DNA of 64,000 nt, taken from contig CAZMNO010000002.1 of assembly GCA_964567685.1 (NCBI GenBank), positions 1-64,000 of the forward strand, read 5' to 3'. Under the pieces are notes generated by a model, which saw only the letters and a program-made list of their open reading frames with translations, was not told where the DNA came from and did no database searches. Of the stretch, positions 9,467-18,011 are shown piece after piece. The stretch's first letter is position 1, and every line of letters begins with the position of its first letter. This DNA comes from UBA5972 sp964567685 (lineage in GTDB: Bacteria > Pseudomonadota > Alphaproteobacteria > Rhodobacterales > Rhodobacteraceae). Both the position numbers and the translations under genes were made by a program.

Positions 9467-10449
9467 GCGGCGGCCTCCACCTCGGCAAACAGGTCATATC
9501 CAAGCTGTAGCAGCACATGTGGGACGTCCACGAACACCCAGTTTTCCACCAGCAAGTCATCTTCGCGCCGCCACCAGTCGCAGACGCGCATAAAGACGCG
9601 CTCACCGCTGGGGGCCTGTTCTAGAAACGGTTTGACGCTCACGCCCGTCAATGACGGCCAACCGCCGGAACAGGTGTAGTTGCCTTCGCCATAGCGAGTG
9701 AAATGGCGGGTCATGCCATTTCCCTTGGAGCCGCCGGACCAACCTTCGAACGTGGCTTCAAAGGGAACCTGGAAGGAAGCGAAATGCTCGACCCCGATAA
9801 ACGAACCAAATGCACCGGGACCGTACCACATCATATTTTCATCCCAGTATGGTCGCCAGGCTTCATCTTCGGTTGCCAGTTTCAGCAGCATATCCGATAC
9901 AATCTGAAAGCTTTTCTCCGCGGCGACAGGGTCTTGTGTGCCAGTCATTACGCCATCTTGGGTCGCTGGCCCCTGGATCAGCCCGGTATAGCCCCGTTCA
10001 AGCCCCGGACCGGTGGCAATTGGCCATTGCCCGCTAGCGATCATCAGTTCCGGGATGTCGAAGAAAACGTAGCTTTCCACGGCTTGCCCGTCCTGCATCC
10101 GGTGGAACTCTCCAAACCGAAAATAGGCCAGCCGACCGGTGGCGCGGATGCCCAGCCAATCGTGTGCAAAATGGCCAACATAATAGCCGGTGGCGCTGAT
10201 CCATTCGCCATCCTCAAAGCTGCCTGCCATGACAATATCATCTCGGCGATACAGCCCGTCAAAAGCCGCCTGAAGCGGTGCCAGAACAGCGTCATGATAT
10301 CTGGTGCCGTTGCCGGTCTCGTTGAAAGGATGCACAGCGCGGATGCTGGCATTTTCCGCAAAGAACTGAGTGGTGGCCTTTGCAAAATCGCCGGGGCGGC
10401 GCTGTGCGGCTGAGTAATGGAGGTAGGGAGTGCGGTCGGGGGTGCCCAT
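9463..10449 (-). CDS. Two-domain NTF2-like (SnoaL-type) protein
   Basis: 328 residues, two tandem NTF2-like domains. Domain 1 ends with RFGEFHRMQDGQAVESYVFF and domain 2 with CDWWRREDDLLVENWVFVD followed by PHVLLQLGYDLF. Between them, MMWYGPGAFGSFIGVEHFASFQ marks the start of the second cone and aligns with WWGPAGIGATYTIERYAEQ in the protein at 15111. It heads a four-gene run (two-domain NTF2, single NTF2, HisD-like, broken NTF2) with overlaps or gaps of a few bases, so the proteins probably act in one pathway. The upstream 175 bases separate it from the ABC transporter operon and show nothing recognisable. Confidence 0.8.
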   Translation of the reverse strand: MGTPDRTPYLHYSAAQRRPGDFAKATTQFFAENASIRAVHPFNETGNGTRYHDAVLAPLQAAFDGLYRRDDIVMAGSFEDGEWISATGYYVGHFAHDWLGIRATGRLAYFRFGEFHRMQDGQAVESYVFFDIPELMIASGQWPIATGPGLERGYTGLIQGPATQDGVMTGTQDPVAAEKSFQIVSDMLLKLATEDEAWRPYWDENMMWYGPGAFGSFIGVEHFASFQVPFEATFEGWSGGSKGNGMTRHFTRYGEGNYTCSGGWPSLTGVSVKPFLEQAPSGERVFMRVCDWWRREDDLLVENWVFVDVPHVLLQLGYDLFAEVEAAA

Positions 10450-10624
10450 TTGGGTCTCCTTTCAGGATGGAATTCAATTTGGTTTGGCGGTGCGGCCACA
10501 AGGGCCCGCACGCATCAAAGCAAAAGGAATTCGTCCCGGCCGCCGTGCCCGGCAGACTGCCATGCCAAGTCTGGCGGCACGCGCCCGGGCACGAACGGAT
10601 TGAGGATGAGCACGTCCCACCGGA

Positions 10625-11506
10625 TCAGCCCTTCACCGCGCCCTGAGTAAGCCCGGCGACAATCTGGCGCTGGAAGAACATCACGAGGATGAACAAGGGC
10701 GCGGTTGCAGAGACCACGGCGGCAACTGCGAACATAACGTTGCCTTCGGTCTGGGTGGTGCCAAGGAAGCTGGCGATTTTCGGCACCATTGTGAGATTTT
10801 CCTTGCTCAGTAGCATCGTTGTGATGGCAAAGTCGTTGTAGGCCAGCAGAAAACTGAACAGTCCGGTGGTGATCACGCCCGGCCACATCACCGGGATAAT
10901 TACATGCCGGAAGGCCTGAAACTGGGTGCAGCCATCAACCTTGGCGCTTTCATCCAGCTCCTTCGGGATTTTCTGGAAGAACGAATGCAGCATCCACAGG
11001 GTGAAAGGCTGGTTGATCGCCACAAGAACAATGACCGTGGTGGAAAGATGGCCCCAGAGGTTCCATTCAAAGAACGGCAGCAAGTAACCTGCGACCAGCG
11101 TGATTGGCGGCATGGCGCGAAAAATCAGCGCCGTGATCAGCAGCCAGAAGGTATAGCGATAGCCGGAGCGTGACAGGGCATAGCCCCCCAGCGTCCCGAC
11201 AGTCAGCGAGGTACACACCACGAAGAAACAAACCAGCATCGTGTTTACAACCGCACGCCAGAAATCCTCTTTTATCCAGGCACCATCATAACCGTCGCCA
11301 ATGAAGGCCGAGCCTTTTTCGGCAATGGTGCGCGGGGCGGTTAACGCATTCACCCAGTCGGCCTTGGAGAAAAAGTCCGCCTCCATCTTGAACGAGCCCC
11401 ACAGCGTCCAGAGGAACGGGAAGGCGGCGACGATCAGCCAGACCGCGATGAAGCCGATGGTCAGGGCGCGAAGGCGAAGCGGGGCTCTTTGTGCAAGGGA
11501 TGCCAT
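10625..11506 (-). CDS. CUT1-type ABC transporter permease (MalG-like)
   Basis: 293 residues, about six membrane segments, the first at residues 13-32 (IGFIAVWLIVAAFPFLWTLW). The permease EAA loop is present as ELDESAKVDGCTQFQAFRHV. It is the MalG-like half of a carbohydrate-uptake type 1 importer and lies 3 bases after the MalF-like gene. Between the first two segments is an insertion rich in charged residues (KADWVNALTAPRTIAEKG), common in this family for periplasmic contact with the binding protein. Confidence 0.93.
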   Translation of the reverse strand: MASLAQRAPLRLRALTIGFIAVWLIVAAFPFLWTLWGSFKMEADFFSKADWVNALTAPRTIAEKGSAFIGDGYDGAWIKEDFWRAVVNTMLVCFFVVCTSLTVGTLGGYALSRSGYRYTFWLLITALIFRAMPPITLVAGYLLPFFEWNLWGHLSTTVIVLVAINQPFTLWMLHSFFQKIPKELDESAKVDGCTQFQAFRHVIIPVMWPGVITTGLFSFLLAYNDFAITTMLLSKENLTMVPKIASFLGTTQTEGNVMFAVAAVVSATAPLFILVMFFQRQIVAGLTQGAVKG

Positions 11507-11509
11507 GGG

Positions 11510-12535
11510 TCAGGTCTTTGCGTTGAAATCGCGCCAGGTGCGAATGAGGACAGGGGTTAACAGGATGGCGACGCCGACGATGGTCAGCATCGACGAGGTT
11601 GCGGCGGAGCTGAGCAATCGGGTCTCGCCACCGAGATCATTAAAGATGAACCAACTGAGCGAGGTAGCATGCGCCTCGGCATTGAAACCGACAATGGGCT
11701 CAAACACCCTGAAATTATCCATCAGCTGCATCAGGGCGACGAAGGTTACCAGTGGCATCAGGTGTGGAATGACCACATAACGCGTCTGCTGCCAGCGCGA
11801 GGCGCCGTCGATCTGAGCGGATTCAAGCTGGTCCTGCGGCAGGGTTTGCAGGCCGGCATAGAAAACCACAAATGAAAACGGGGCGGCGTGCCAGACGCCG
11901 TAAACGATCAGCATCACCCAGGTCAGCCCTGTTGACGCTTTGAGTGACAGATCCGGGTCGCTGAAAATCCATTGCAGGGCCGAGCCAAGAATACCGCGAC
12001 TGTCGATCATCCAAAAGAGAACCAGCGAGCCAATCAGCGGTGAGACAATCATCGGCAACAGCGAAAAGAAGATCGTGATGCCCTTCAGGCGCTCACTTAA
12101 CGTGTTGACCGAAATCGCAATGATGAAACCGAAGACCAGCATCAACGGTGTCACGGTGAAGGTGAATGTCAGAGTAAAGGCCATTGCCCGGTAGAAGGGC
12201 AGATTGCCAAGGCGTTCAAAGAAATCACCGAACCCGTCAGAGGCACGCCAGATTTCGGCAACCTCGCTAAAGGCCAGGTGGCCCCGGTCTTTGTAAATAT
12301 CCAGACCCACGAATCTGCCCAGAGGTTCGGATTCGCGCAGAACCCGTGTCGCCTCCTGATCGATGGTGGTTTCTTCTTTGCAGCCAAAGGGACCGCAGTT
12401 TTCCGATATCACCAGAACGGCCTCATGTGGAGTGTGAAGCGATTGCGTAACGACCGAGATGATCGGCAAGGCAATGAACAGCAACATAGCCGTCGCCGTG
12501 GGCAGGAAAAACCAGAAGAATGTACTGTGCCGCAT
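11510..12535 (-). CDS. CUT1-type ABC transporter permease (MalF-like)
   Basis: 341 residues, about six membrane segments. After the first (FLPTATAMLLFIALPIISVV) comes a large periplasmic loop with a Cys pair (ENCGPFGCKEE) that could form a disulfide. The EAA loop reads QLESAQIDGASRWQQTRYVV. It pairs with the MalG-like permease downstream. The overall set (binding protein, two permeases, UgpC/MsmX-type ATPase) matches importers of sugars, polyols and their derivatives (family knowledge). The Cys-bearing loop is larger than in MalF-like proteins for simple sugars and could be useful for subfamily assignment. Confidence 0.92.
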   Translation of the reverse strand: MRHSTFFWFFLPTATAMLLFIALPIISVVTQSLHTPHEAVLVISENCGPFGCKEETTIDQEATRVLRESEPLGRFVGLDIYKDRGHLAFSEVAEIWRASDGFGDFFERLGNLPFYRAMAFTLTFTFTVTPLMLVFGFIIAISVNTLSERLKGITIFFSLLPMIVSPLIGSLVLFWMIDSRGILGSALQWIFSDPDLSLKASTGLTWVMLIVYGVWHAAPFSFVVFYAGLQTLPQDQLESAQIDGASRWQQTRYVVIPHLMPLVTFVALMQLMDNFRVFEPIVGFNAEAHATSLSWFIFNDLGGETRLLSSAATSSMLTIVGVAILLTPVLIRTWRDFNAKT

Positions 12536-12618
12536 CTATCCGTACCGGTCGCTATGGGTTGGTTGTTTCGGTGGATGAGGGAAGAGGCGAACCCCTTCCC
12601 ACGGTTTTCAGCCAGGCC

Positions 12619-13845
12619 TTACTGAAGGTAGCCTTTTTCCTTGGCAGCAGCGGTGTAAGCCGCTTCGATATCAGCCAGTGCGGTTGCCGCGTCTTCCTTG
12701 CCTTGCATGAAATCGGCAAGCTCGGAACCAATCGCGCTGTGCAAAAGCCCCTGATAGGGCACCATCGGGTAAGGTGTTGCGTTCATGTTGGCGGCAGCGA
12801 ACACACCAACAGCAGCCGGGGTCGGCTGGTAACCGTCAATCAGCCACACCGCCAGAAGTGACATTTCATCGTCAAGACGATCAGGACTGATCCCGTTCAT
12901 CATAGCAATGAAGGTGGCTTCTGCATCCGCGTCAGATATGTTCTTGGCCACGGTCCAGCCGTCCCACCAAAGAGTTGTCGCCGGTGTTGTGCCTCCACCA
13001 ACTGTCATCGGGGAACCAAGGGTTGTGGTATCAACAACAACTTGGGTGGACTGCTCAGGATCCCGAAGCGGTCCCATGCGTGAGCCCCACATGTTCATCA
13101 TTGCAACATTACCGGCTTTCCACTCGGCAGACGTTGCGTTGCTGTCATGGGTCAGGAAGTCGGGGTTCATGTATTCGCTGAGCGCTTTCATCATGTTGAG
13201 CGTCGCAATACCGGCATCATTGTTGATCGAAACCTCAGCCGTGCCCGGTTTGAAAAAAGTACCGCCATGGCCGATATACATGTTGTTGAATTCCTGGGCG
13301 AGGTTCCAACCCGCCTTGTAAGCGCCACCCAGCGGGTTTTCCAACAGACCCATTTCACGGATTTTCTTGGCCCCTGCCAGCATTTCCTCATAGGTTTTCG
13401 GTGGTGCGATGCCAGCTGCTTCAAGAATATCAGCACGATAAACAAGGTGCTGGGCGTTTGCCATGAATGCCACGGCCATGACTTGACCGTTGATGGTGAT
13501 CAGCTGGTTCTTTTTCAGGCTTTGACCATGTGCTGCGACAAGATCGTCAAGCGGGCGGATGACATCTTCGTTCATCAGGGCCACGATCGAGCTGTTGGCG
13601 ACAATGGCCGTGGTGTATTCTGCCGGGTTGCCGGTCATGCCGGCGACATTGATCTTCTGATGATCCGCGGTCAGGTTTGCCTTGAGATCCCCGCCACTAC
13701 AAGCCAGAGCGCCATTTGCCACAGCGTGAATGGCCGGAAATTCGTTACCGACTATGCTGACCCGACCCGCAACTTCGCATGCCGCGAAGGCCGGACCTGC
13801 CAGAGCGGCCATTGCACTGGCCAGTGCCACTTTCTTCAGAAACAT
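12619..13845 (-). CDS. ABC transporter substrate-binding protein (extracellular family 1)
   Basis: 408 residues with a signal peptide of about 21 residues ending AGPAFA, exported to the periplasm. Family 1 solute-binding architecture: VSIVGNEFPAIHAVANGAL at the N terminus, a hinge region around QHLVYRADILEAAGI and a Trp-rich cleft segment (TTLWWDGWTVAKN) typical of carbohydrate binding. A strong RBS (AAAGGGAGAGAGACGAA) precedes the ATG, fitting high expression of a binding protein. Spacing of 82 bases from the ATPase upstream and 83 to the permease downstream fits one operon with differential expression. Cleft aromatic residues suggest a ring or polyol ligand, which is inference. Confidence 0.93.
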   Translation of the reverse strand: MFLKKVALASAMAALAGPAFAACEVAGRVSIVGNEFPAIHAVANGALACSGGDLKANLTADHQKINVAGMTGNPAEYTTAIVANSSIVALMNEDVIRPLDDLVAAHGQSLKKNQLITINGQVMAVAFMANAQHLVYRADILEAAGIAPPKTYEEMLAGAKKIREMGLLENPLGGAYKAGWNLAQEFNNMYIGHGGTFFKPGTAEVSINNDAGIATLNMMKALSEYMNPDFLTHDSNATSAEWKAGNVAMMNMWGSRMGPLRDPEQSTQVVVDTTTLGSPMTVGGGTTPATTLWWDGWTVAKNISDADAEATFIAMMNGISPDRLDDEMSLLAVWLIDGYQPTPAAVGVFAAANMNATPYPMVPYQGLLHSAIGSELADFMQGKEDAATALADIEAAYTAAAKEKGYLQ

Positions 13846-13927
13846 TTCGTCTCTCTCCCTTTTGAGTTTGGATGCATTAAAGAACCCGCATCCTGGTTGT
13901 CCCGCTGAGGCGGGGTGTTAAAGGGGC

Positions 13928-14977
13928 TCAGCCCCCGATACGCGCACCTGTTTTTGTATCGAACAGGTGGCAGTGATCTGTTGGAACCCGGATCGAGACG
14001 TTGTCGTCGATCTCGGCTCTGAAGGATTTGTCGGCTTTCACCGAGACCAGCGCGCCGCCGATACGGATCGACACCATGGTCGCATCACCCAAAAGCTCCA
14101 TCGTGTAGATCGGGGCGTTGATCTGCCCGCCCTTGTCGACGACCTGGGCATCTTCTGCCCTGAAACCCAGCGTGACCTTTCCGTCAGGGGTTTTCAGACC
14201 GGAAATTTCAGTGCTGTCGGCGCGGAATGTGCCACCGGACATCTCGCCCTCGATCAGGTTCATCGCTGGGTTGCCGATGAAACTGGCGACAAAAGCGTTG
14301 GCAGGGGTATCGTAAATCTCTGTCGGGCTGCCGACCTGCTGGACGATGCCTTTTTCCATCACCACCACGCGGTCGGCCAGCGTCATCGCTTCAATCTGGT
14401 CGTGAGTGACATAGATCGTGGTGACGGCCAGTTCGTGGCTGAGGTTCTTGATTTGAGCGCGGGTCGAAACGCGCAGCTTTGCGTCGAGATTGGACAGGGG
14501 TTCGTCCATAAGAAACACGTTTGGTTCACGCACAATAGCGCGTGCCAGAGCCACACGCTGGCGCTGACCACCGCTGAGTTCGGCCGGTTTGCGGTGCAGA
14601 AATTCGTCAAGTTCGACCATGGCGCTGGCGCGCCGAACCTTTTCATCATGGGTCTTGGGGTCGATGCCGCGAACCTTGAGCGGGAACCGGATATTTTCAA
14701 ATACGTTCATATTGGGGTAGAGCGCGTAGCTCTGAAACACCATGGCGACATCGCGATCCTTGGGCTCCAGATCGTTGATGCGCTTGCCATCCACCATGAT
14801 GTCGCCTTCGGTCGCATCCTCAAGCCCGGCAATCATCCGCATCGTTGTGGTTTTACCGCAACCCGACGGGCCGAGGAGAACCAGAAACTCTTTGTCGGCG
14901 ATGGTCAGATCGAAATTGTCGACGCCGACAAATGAACCCCAGCGCTTGGAAAGATTGCGCAGTTGGATTTCGGCCAT
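13928..14977 (-). CDS. ABC transporter ATPase (UgpC/MsmX type)
   Basis: 349 residues. Walker A GPSGCGKTT, signature LSGGQRQRVALAR, Walker B FLMDEPLSNLDAKLR and the H-loop VTHDQ are all present, followed by a C-terminal regulatory OB/TOBE domain (FRAEDAQVVDKGGQ and onward). This is the ATPase class shared by CUT1 sugar importers. It is the first gene of the minus-strand transporter operon; its start at 14977 lies 28 bases from the palindrome at 15005-15022, so that site is well placed to control the whole importer. A second palindrome at 15061 serves the divergent gene. Confidence 0.95.
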   Translation of the reverse strand: MAEIQLRNLSKRWGSFVGVDNFDLTIADKEFLVLLGPSGCGKTTTMRMIAGLEDATEGDIMVDGKRINDLEPKDRDVAMVFQSYALYPNMNVFENIRFPLKVRGIDPKTHDEKVRRASAMVELDEFLHRKPAELSGGQRQRVALARAIVREPNVFLMDEPLSNLDAKLRVSTRAQIKNLSHELAVTTIYVTHDQIEAMTLADRVVVMEKGIVQQVGSPTEIYDTPANAFVASFIGNPAMNLIEGEMSGGTFRADSTEISGLKTPDGKVTLGFRAEDAQVVDKGGQINAPIYTMELLGDATMVSIRIGGALVSVKADKSFRAEIDDNVSIRVPTDHCHLFDTKTGARIGG

Positions 14978-15004
14978 TCGGCTCCCCCTGATGGAATCAC
15001 ACGC

Positions 15005-15022
15005 TTTGCATACGAATGCAAA
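15005..15022. promoter_or_regulatory. LacI-type operator palindrome, copy 1
   Basis: TTTGCATACGAATGCAAA is an inverted repeat with half-sites TTTGCAT and ATGCAAA around a central CG, the usual design of LacI-family operators. It lies just upstream of the ABC ATPase gene (minus strand), where a repressor would block the importer operon. Confidence 0.75.
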
Positions 15023-15060
15023 AATAACCTAGACTCCAGAGGCGTGACTTGGCAAGATAT

Positions 15061-15080
15061 TTTTGCAAACGCATGCAAAA
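15061..15080. promoter_or_regulatory. LacI-type operator palindrome, copy 2
   Basis: TTTTGCAAACGCATGCAAAA, the same palindrome with one altered base in the left half. Its centre is 57 bases from that of copy 1, within the divergent promoter region between the ABC operon and the plus-strand NTF2-like gene. Paired sites at this spacing could allow looping (inference). Confidence 0.75.
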
Positions 15081-15110
15081 CAGCAAATCCATCCGGGAAT
15101 CAACAGCGCC

Positions 15111-16118
15111 ATGGGAAATTTTCAAGCAGAAAAACAAGTGGTTAGGGAATACTACGCAGAACTGGACAAGGCAGAGCCTTCTTCCATCGCCGACGTGTTG
15201 CACGACTATGTTTTCGCTGATTACCTGTGGCGCGGCTTCCATCCGTTCAATGAACAACGTGGCGCTGCAGCCGTTGCCGACGCCTTCTGGCGCCCACTGC
15301 GAATGTCCCTGACGGCCATGCAAAGGCGCTTGGATATCTTCATGGCGGGACAGAACGAGCTTGAGGGATATGAGGGCATCTGGGTGGTATCGATGGGCCA
15401 CCTGATGGGGCTGTTTGATCACGAATGGCTTGGCATTCCGCCAACCCGCAAGATCGCCATGCTGCGCTATTGTGAGTTTAACCGGGTCGAGGATGGCAAG
15501 ATCACCGAAACCGCGATGTTTTTTGATATTCCGCACCTGATGATGCAAGCCGGGATGAACCCGTTTCCGCCCCAGACCGCCGCGCATCTGGTACAGCCGG
15601 GGCCGATGACCCATGAGGGGCTGATGTTTGACACTCAGGATGTTGACGAGGGCCAGAAGACGCTGGCGGCCATCGAGTACATGATAGGGGACATCAAAAC
15701 CTGGACTGGTGGGCGTGAAGAACCGCTGGTTGATGAACTCAGGCGCAGCTGGAATGAGGATATGATCTGGTGGGGACCGGCAGGCATCGGCGCGACCTAC
15801 ACCATCGAACGATATGCCGAACAGCATTCCGGGCCGTTTCGGGCAGGCTTCAAAGACCGCAGTTTCAACGGCCACCTTTGCCGCATTGCCGAGGGGCATT
15901 TCGGTGGCTTCTTTGGCTGGCCCAACCTCACGTTAACGCCTTCGGGCGGGTTCATGGGCATGCCGGCGACCGACACCCCGGGTGATATGCGGGTGATTGA
16001 TATGTATCGGCGTGACGGTGACAAGCTGACCGAAAACTGGATATTCATCGACCTTTTGCATTTCTGGAAGATGCAAGGGGTGGATATTCTTGAGCGAACG
16101 ACCGGGATCCGTAATTGA
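15111..16118 (+). CDS. Two-domain NTF2-like (SnoaL-type) protein
   Basis: 335 residues from MGNFQAEKQVVREYY. An earlier in-frame ATG at 15063 lies inside the operator palindrome, so 15111 is preferred. Two NTF2-like domains: domain 1 closes with LRYCEFNRVEDGKITETAMF, domain 2 opens with MIWWGPAGIGATYTIERYAE and closes with YRRDGDKLTENWIFIDLLHF. It is the clearest intact member of the local family and useful for reconstructing the broken copy at 6581. It stands alone on the plus strand under the shared operator region, divergent from the importer, so it may act on the imported compound or an early product (inference). The reaction is unknown; NTF2-like enzymes of this size include dehydratases and isomerases. 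Confidence 0.8.
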   Translation: MGNFQAEKQVVREYYAELDKAEPSSIADVLHDYVFADYLWRGFHPFNEQRGAAAVADAFWRPLRMSLTAMQRRLDIFMAGQNELEGYEGIWVVSMGHLMGLFDHEWLGIPPTRKIAMLRYCEFNRVEDGKITETAMFFDIPHLMMQAGMNPFPPQTAAHLVQPGPMTHEGLMFDTQDVDEGQKTLAAIEYMIGDIKTWTGGREEPLVDELRRSWNEDMIWWGPAGIGATYTIERYAEQHSGPFRAGFKDRSFNGHLCRIAEGHFGGFFGWPNLTLTPSGGFMGMPATDTPGDMRVIDMYRRDGDKLTENWIFIDLLHFWKMQGVDILERTTGIRN

Positions 16119-16131
16119 GCGATGCCTGCCT

Positions 16132-17163
16132 CTATGGCTTGCCGGGGGTACGCACCGTGTTGCGCATGATCAGAATGCCGGGGTAAGTGACAGTTTTCGC
16201 CTTAAGAGTTGGATCTTCCATTCGCTCGGTCAGGATGTCCACCGCTTCGGCAATCATCCTCCGGATAGGCTGACGTATCGAGGTGAGCTGGTGCTCGGGC
16301 CAGGCGGCCGAGGGGATATCGTCAAATCCGACCAGCGAAAAATCCTTTGGCACGTGCAAGCCGAATTCATGCCTTGCTGCGTGCAAGACACCCAATGCCA
16401 TCACATCGCTGGCGCAAAAGATCGCATCGGGGCGGATCCTTTTTGAAAACAGCCGCCCTGCCGCCTCGCGCCCGCTTTCAAAGGTGAAGTCGCCGTATTC
16501 GCGCTCAAACACTTCTTGTCCGGCAGCGGCAATGCACTCGGTGAAGCCGCGCTCGCGGTCTTCGGTTGTATTGATGCTTTCGGTTCCACCGACAAAGGCA
16601 AACCGGTCATGGCCGGCTTCCAGCAGAACCTCGGCTGCCGCTTTGCCGCCGTTATAGTTGTCGATCTGAACCGAATTGATGCCCCTACCCGATGTGCTGC
16701 GATTGTATAGCATCACGGGTGTTCCGTTTGCATGACAGGTCTTTGCCATATGATCGCTCAGAATTGCTGACAGAACGATCACACCGTCGATCTTGAACTG
16801 CATCAGGGAATGCAGCGCATCATCAGCATCGTCCGGGCTATCGACCGTAAACAGCAGCATATGCCACCCTTTGGCCTGCAGGCGCGAACTGAAATGGGCG
16901 ATCGTGTTGGCAAAAAACGGATCCTGAATGCGGGTGACAATTACCCCGACAATACCGGATTTCTGTCGCCGCTCAGATCGTGCCGACGACATGGAGCGGG
17001 CAATGGCATTGGGCTGATAGCCCATTTCCCGCGCGATCTTCAGAATGTGCTTGCGCTTTTCTTCCGCAATGGAAGCGGTGGGCGTGAACGCGCGTGACAC
17101 CGCCGATTGGGAAACCCCGGCGGCGTTGGCGACATCATATGAAGTGATCGATCGTTTTCGCAT
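16132..17163 (-). CDS. LacI-family transcriptional regulator
   Basis: 343 residues from MRKRSITSYDV; the extension to a TTG at 17178 is less likely. The HTH reads SYDVANAAGVSQSAVSRAF and the hinge GYQPNAIARSMSS. The effector domain has VGVIVTRIQDPFFANT, FAFVGGTESINTTEDRERGF and LVGFDDIPSAAWPEHQ. It is similar in plan to the regulator at 4710 and probably an old duplicate. It is convergent with the NTF2-like gene and divergent from the corrinoid gene, whose promoter contains a palindrome, so it is the best candidate for the regulator of all four sites. Confidence 0.93.
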   Translation of the reverse strand: MRKRSITSYDVANAAGVSQSAVSRAFTPTASIAEEKRKHILKIAREMGYQPNAIARSMSSARSERRQKSGIVGVIVTRIQDPFFANTIAHFSSRLQAKGWHMLLFTVDSPDDADDALHSLMQFKIDGVIVLSAILSDHMAKTCHANGTPVMLYNRSTSGRGINSVQIDNYNGGKAAAEVLLEAGHDRFAFVGGTESINTTEDRERGFTECIAAAGQEVFEREYGDFTFESGREAAGRLFSKRIRPDAIFCASDVMALGVLHAARHEFGLHVPKDFSLVGFDDIPSAAWPEHQLTSIRQPIRRMIAEAVDILTERMEDPTLKAKTVTYPGILIMRNTVRTPGKP

Positions 17164-17319
17164 TCGTCCTGATTTCAAGCGTTGGCGAGTTGGAAATCCG
17201 CTTTTGATCCTCTCTTATAGCGCAATGGTGCATGCTCTCAAGTAACGCGCGGGCAGTGGCGAGCAAGTTCCCGATTTTTCGCGATCAGTATATTGATTTC
17301 CCCATCAATACATGCATTA

Positions 17320-17335
17320 TTGCATGCGCATGCAA
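17320..17335. promoter_or_regulatory. LacI-type operator palindrome, copy 3
   Basis: TTGCATGCGCATGCAA is a perfect 16-base palindrome matching the TTTGCATNCGNATGCAAA pattern. It lies between the LacI gene (minus) and the corrinoid gene (plus), 19 bases before the chosen ATG at 17354. Confidence 0.75.
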
Positions 17336-17353
17336 AATGAAAGGCCTTGCGGA

Positions 17354-17995
17354 ATGCTGACTGAGGAAGAAAAAGACGATCTGTTTGAGGCAATCTGTGA
17401 TGGTGATCGGGAAACGGTCGTCGAACTGGTTGAAAAAGCCCGCGACGCGGGAATGGACCTTGGGCTGCTTTTGGACGAGGCCATGATCCCGGCAATGGCC
17501 GAGGTTGGTGAACAGTTTTCTGCCGGTCAGGTGTTTGTGCCGGAAATGCTCGTGGCGGCCCGCGCCATGCAGGGGGGTATCGATATCATCGATCCGATCC
17601 TGGCAGTAACCGACCATGAACCGCTGGCCCGGGTCTGCATCGGCAGCGTCAAAGGTGATTTGCACGATATTGGTAAGAATCTGGTGATCATGATGCTGAA
17701 AGGCGCGGGTTTTGAGGTTGAGGATCTGGGGGTCGATGTCTCAATCGCCGATTTTGAAGCCGCTGTTGAGCGTGGCAATCAGGTCGTCTGTCTGTCGGCC
17801 TTGCTGACCACGACCAAGCCTCAGATGATCAATGTGGTCAACCATTTCCGTGAAACCAGCAATTCCGCGCGCATTGTTATCGGCGGCGCTGTGATCACTC
17901 AGGAATATGCTGATGCGATCGGTGCAGACGCTTTTGGCGAGGATGCGCCGGGGGCTGTCAAGGCAGTCAAGCATGCGCTGGGCCTCGCGGCCTGA
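17354..17995 (+). CDS. Cobalamin (corrinoid)-binding methyl-carrier protein
   Basis: 213 residues from MLTEEEKDDLFEAI; GAAAGG lies about 10 bases upstream, and the earlier in-frame ATGs fall in or next to the operator. Residues 1-85 form the helical cap seen in MtbC/MtmC-type proteins (LLLDEAMIPAMAEVGEQFSAG). The Rossmann B12 domain has the lower-ligand motif GDLHDIG with H104, then SALLTTT and IGGAVITQEYAD. Such proteins carry a methyl group on cobalt between two methyltransferases. It starts an operon with the MetH-activation-like gene 17 bases downstream and shares its operator type with the URO-D-type methyltransferase at 21440, the likely partner. No MttB-, MtmB- or MtaB-type substrate methyltransferase is visible in the window. 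Confidence 0.93.
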   Translation: MLTEEEKDDLFEAICDGDRETVVELVEKARDAGMDLGLLLDEAMIPAMAEVGEQFSAGQVFVPEMLVAARAMQGGIDIIDPILAVTDHEPLARVCIGSVKGDLHDIGKNLVIMMLKGAGFEVEDLGVDVSIADFEAAVERGNQVVCLSALLTTTKPQMINVVNHFRETSNSARIVIGGAVITQEYADAIGADAFGEDAPGAVKAVKHALGLAA

Positions 17996-18011
17996 TTCGA
18001 AAGGGCAGAGC

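Noticed and set aside
13967..14935. 322-residue plus-strand frame over the ABC ATPase.
   Set aside because: Antisense shadow of an ATPase with all motifs.
15063..15110. Start of the NTF2-like gene at the ATG at 15063.
   Set aside because: That ATG is inside the operator palindrome and lacks an RBS.
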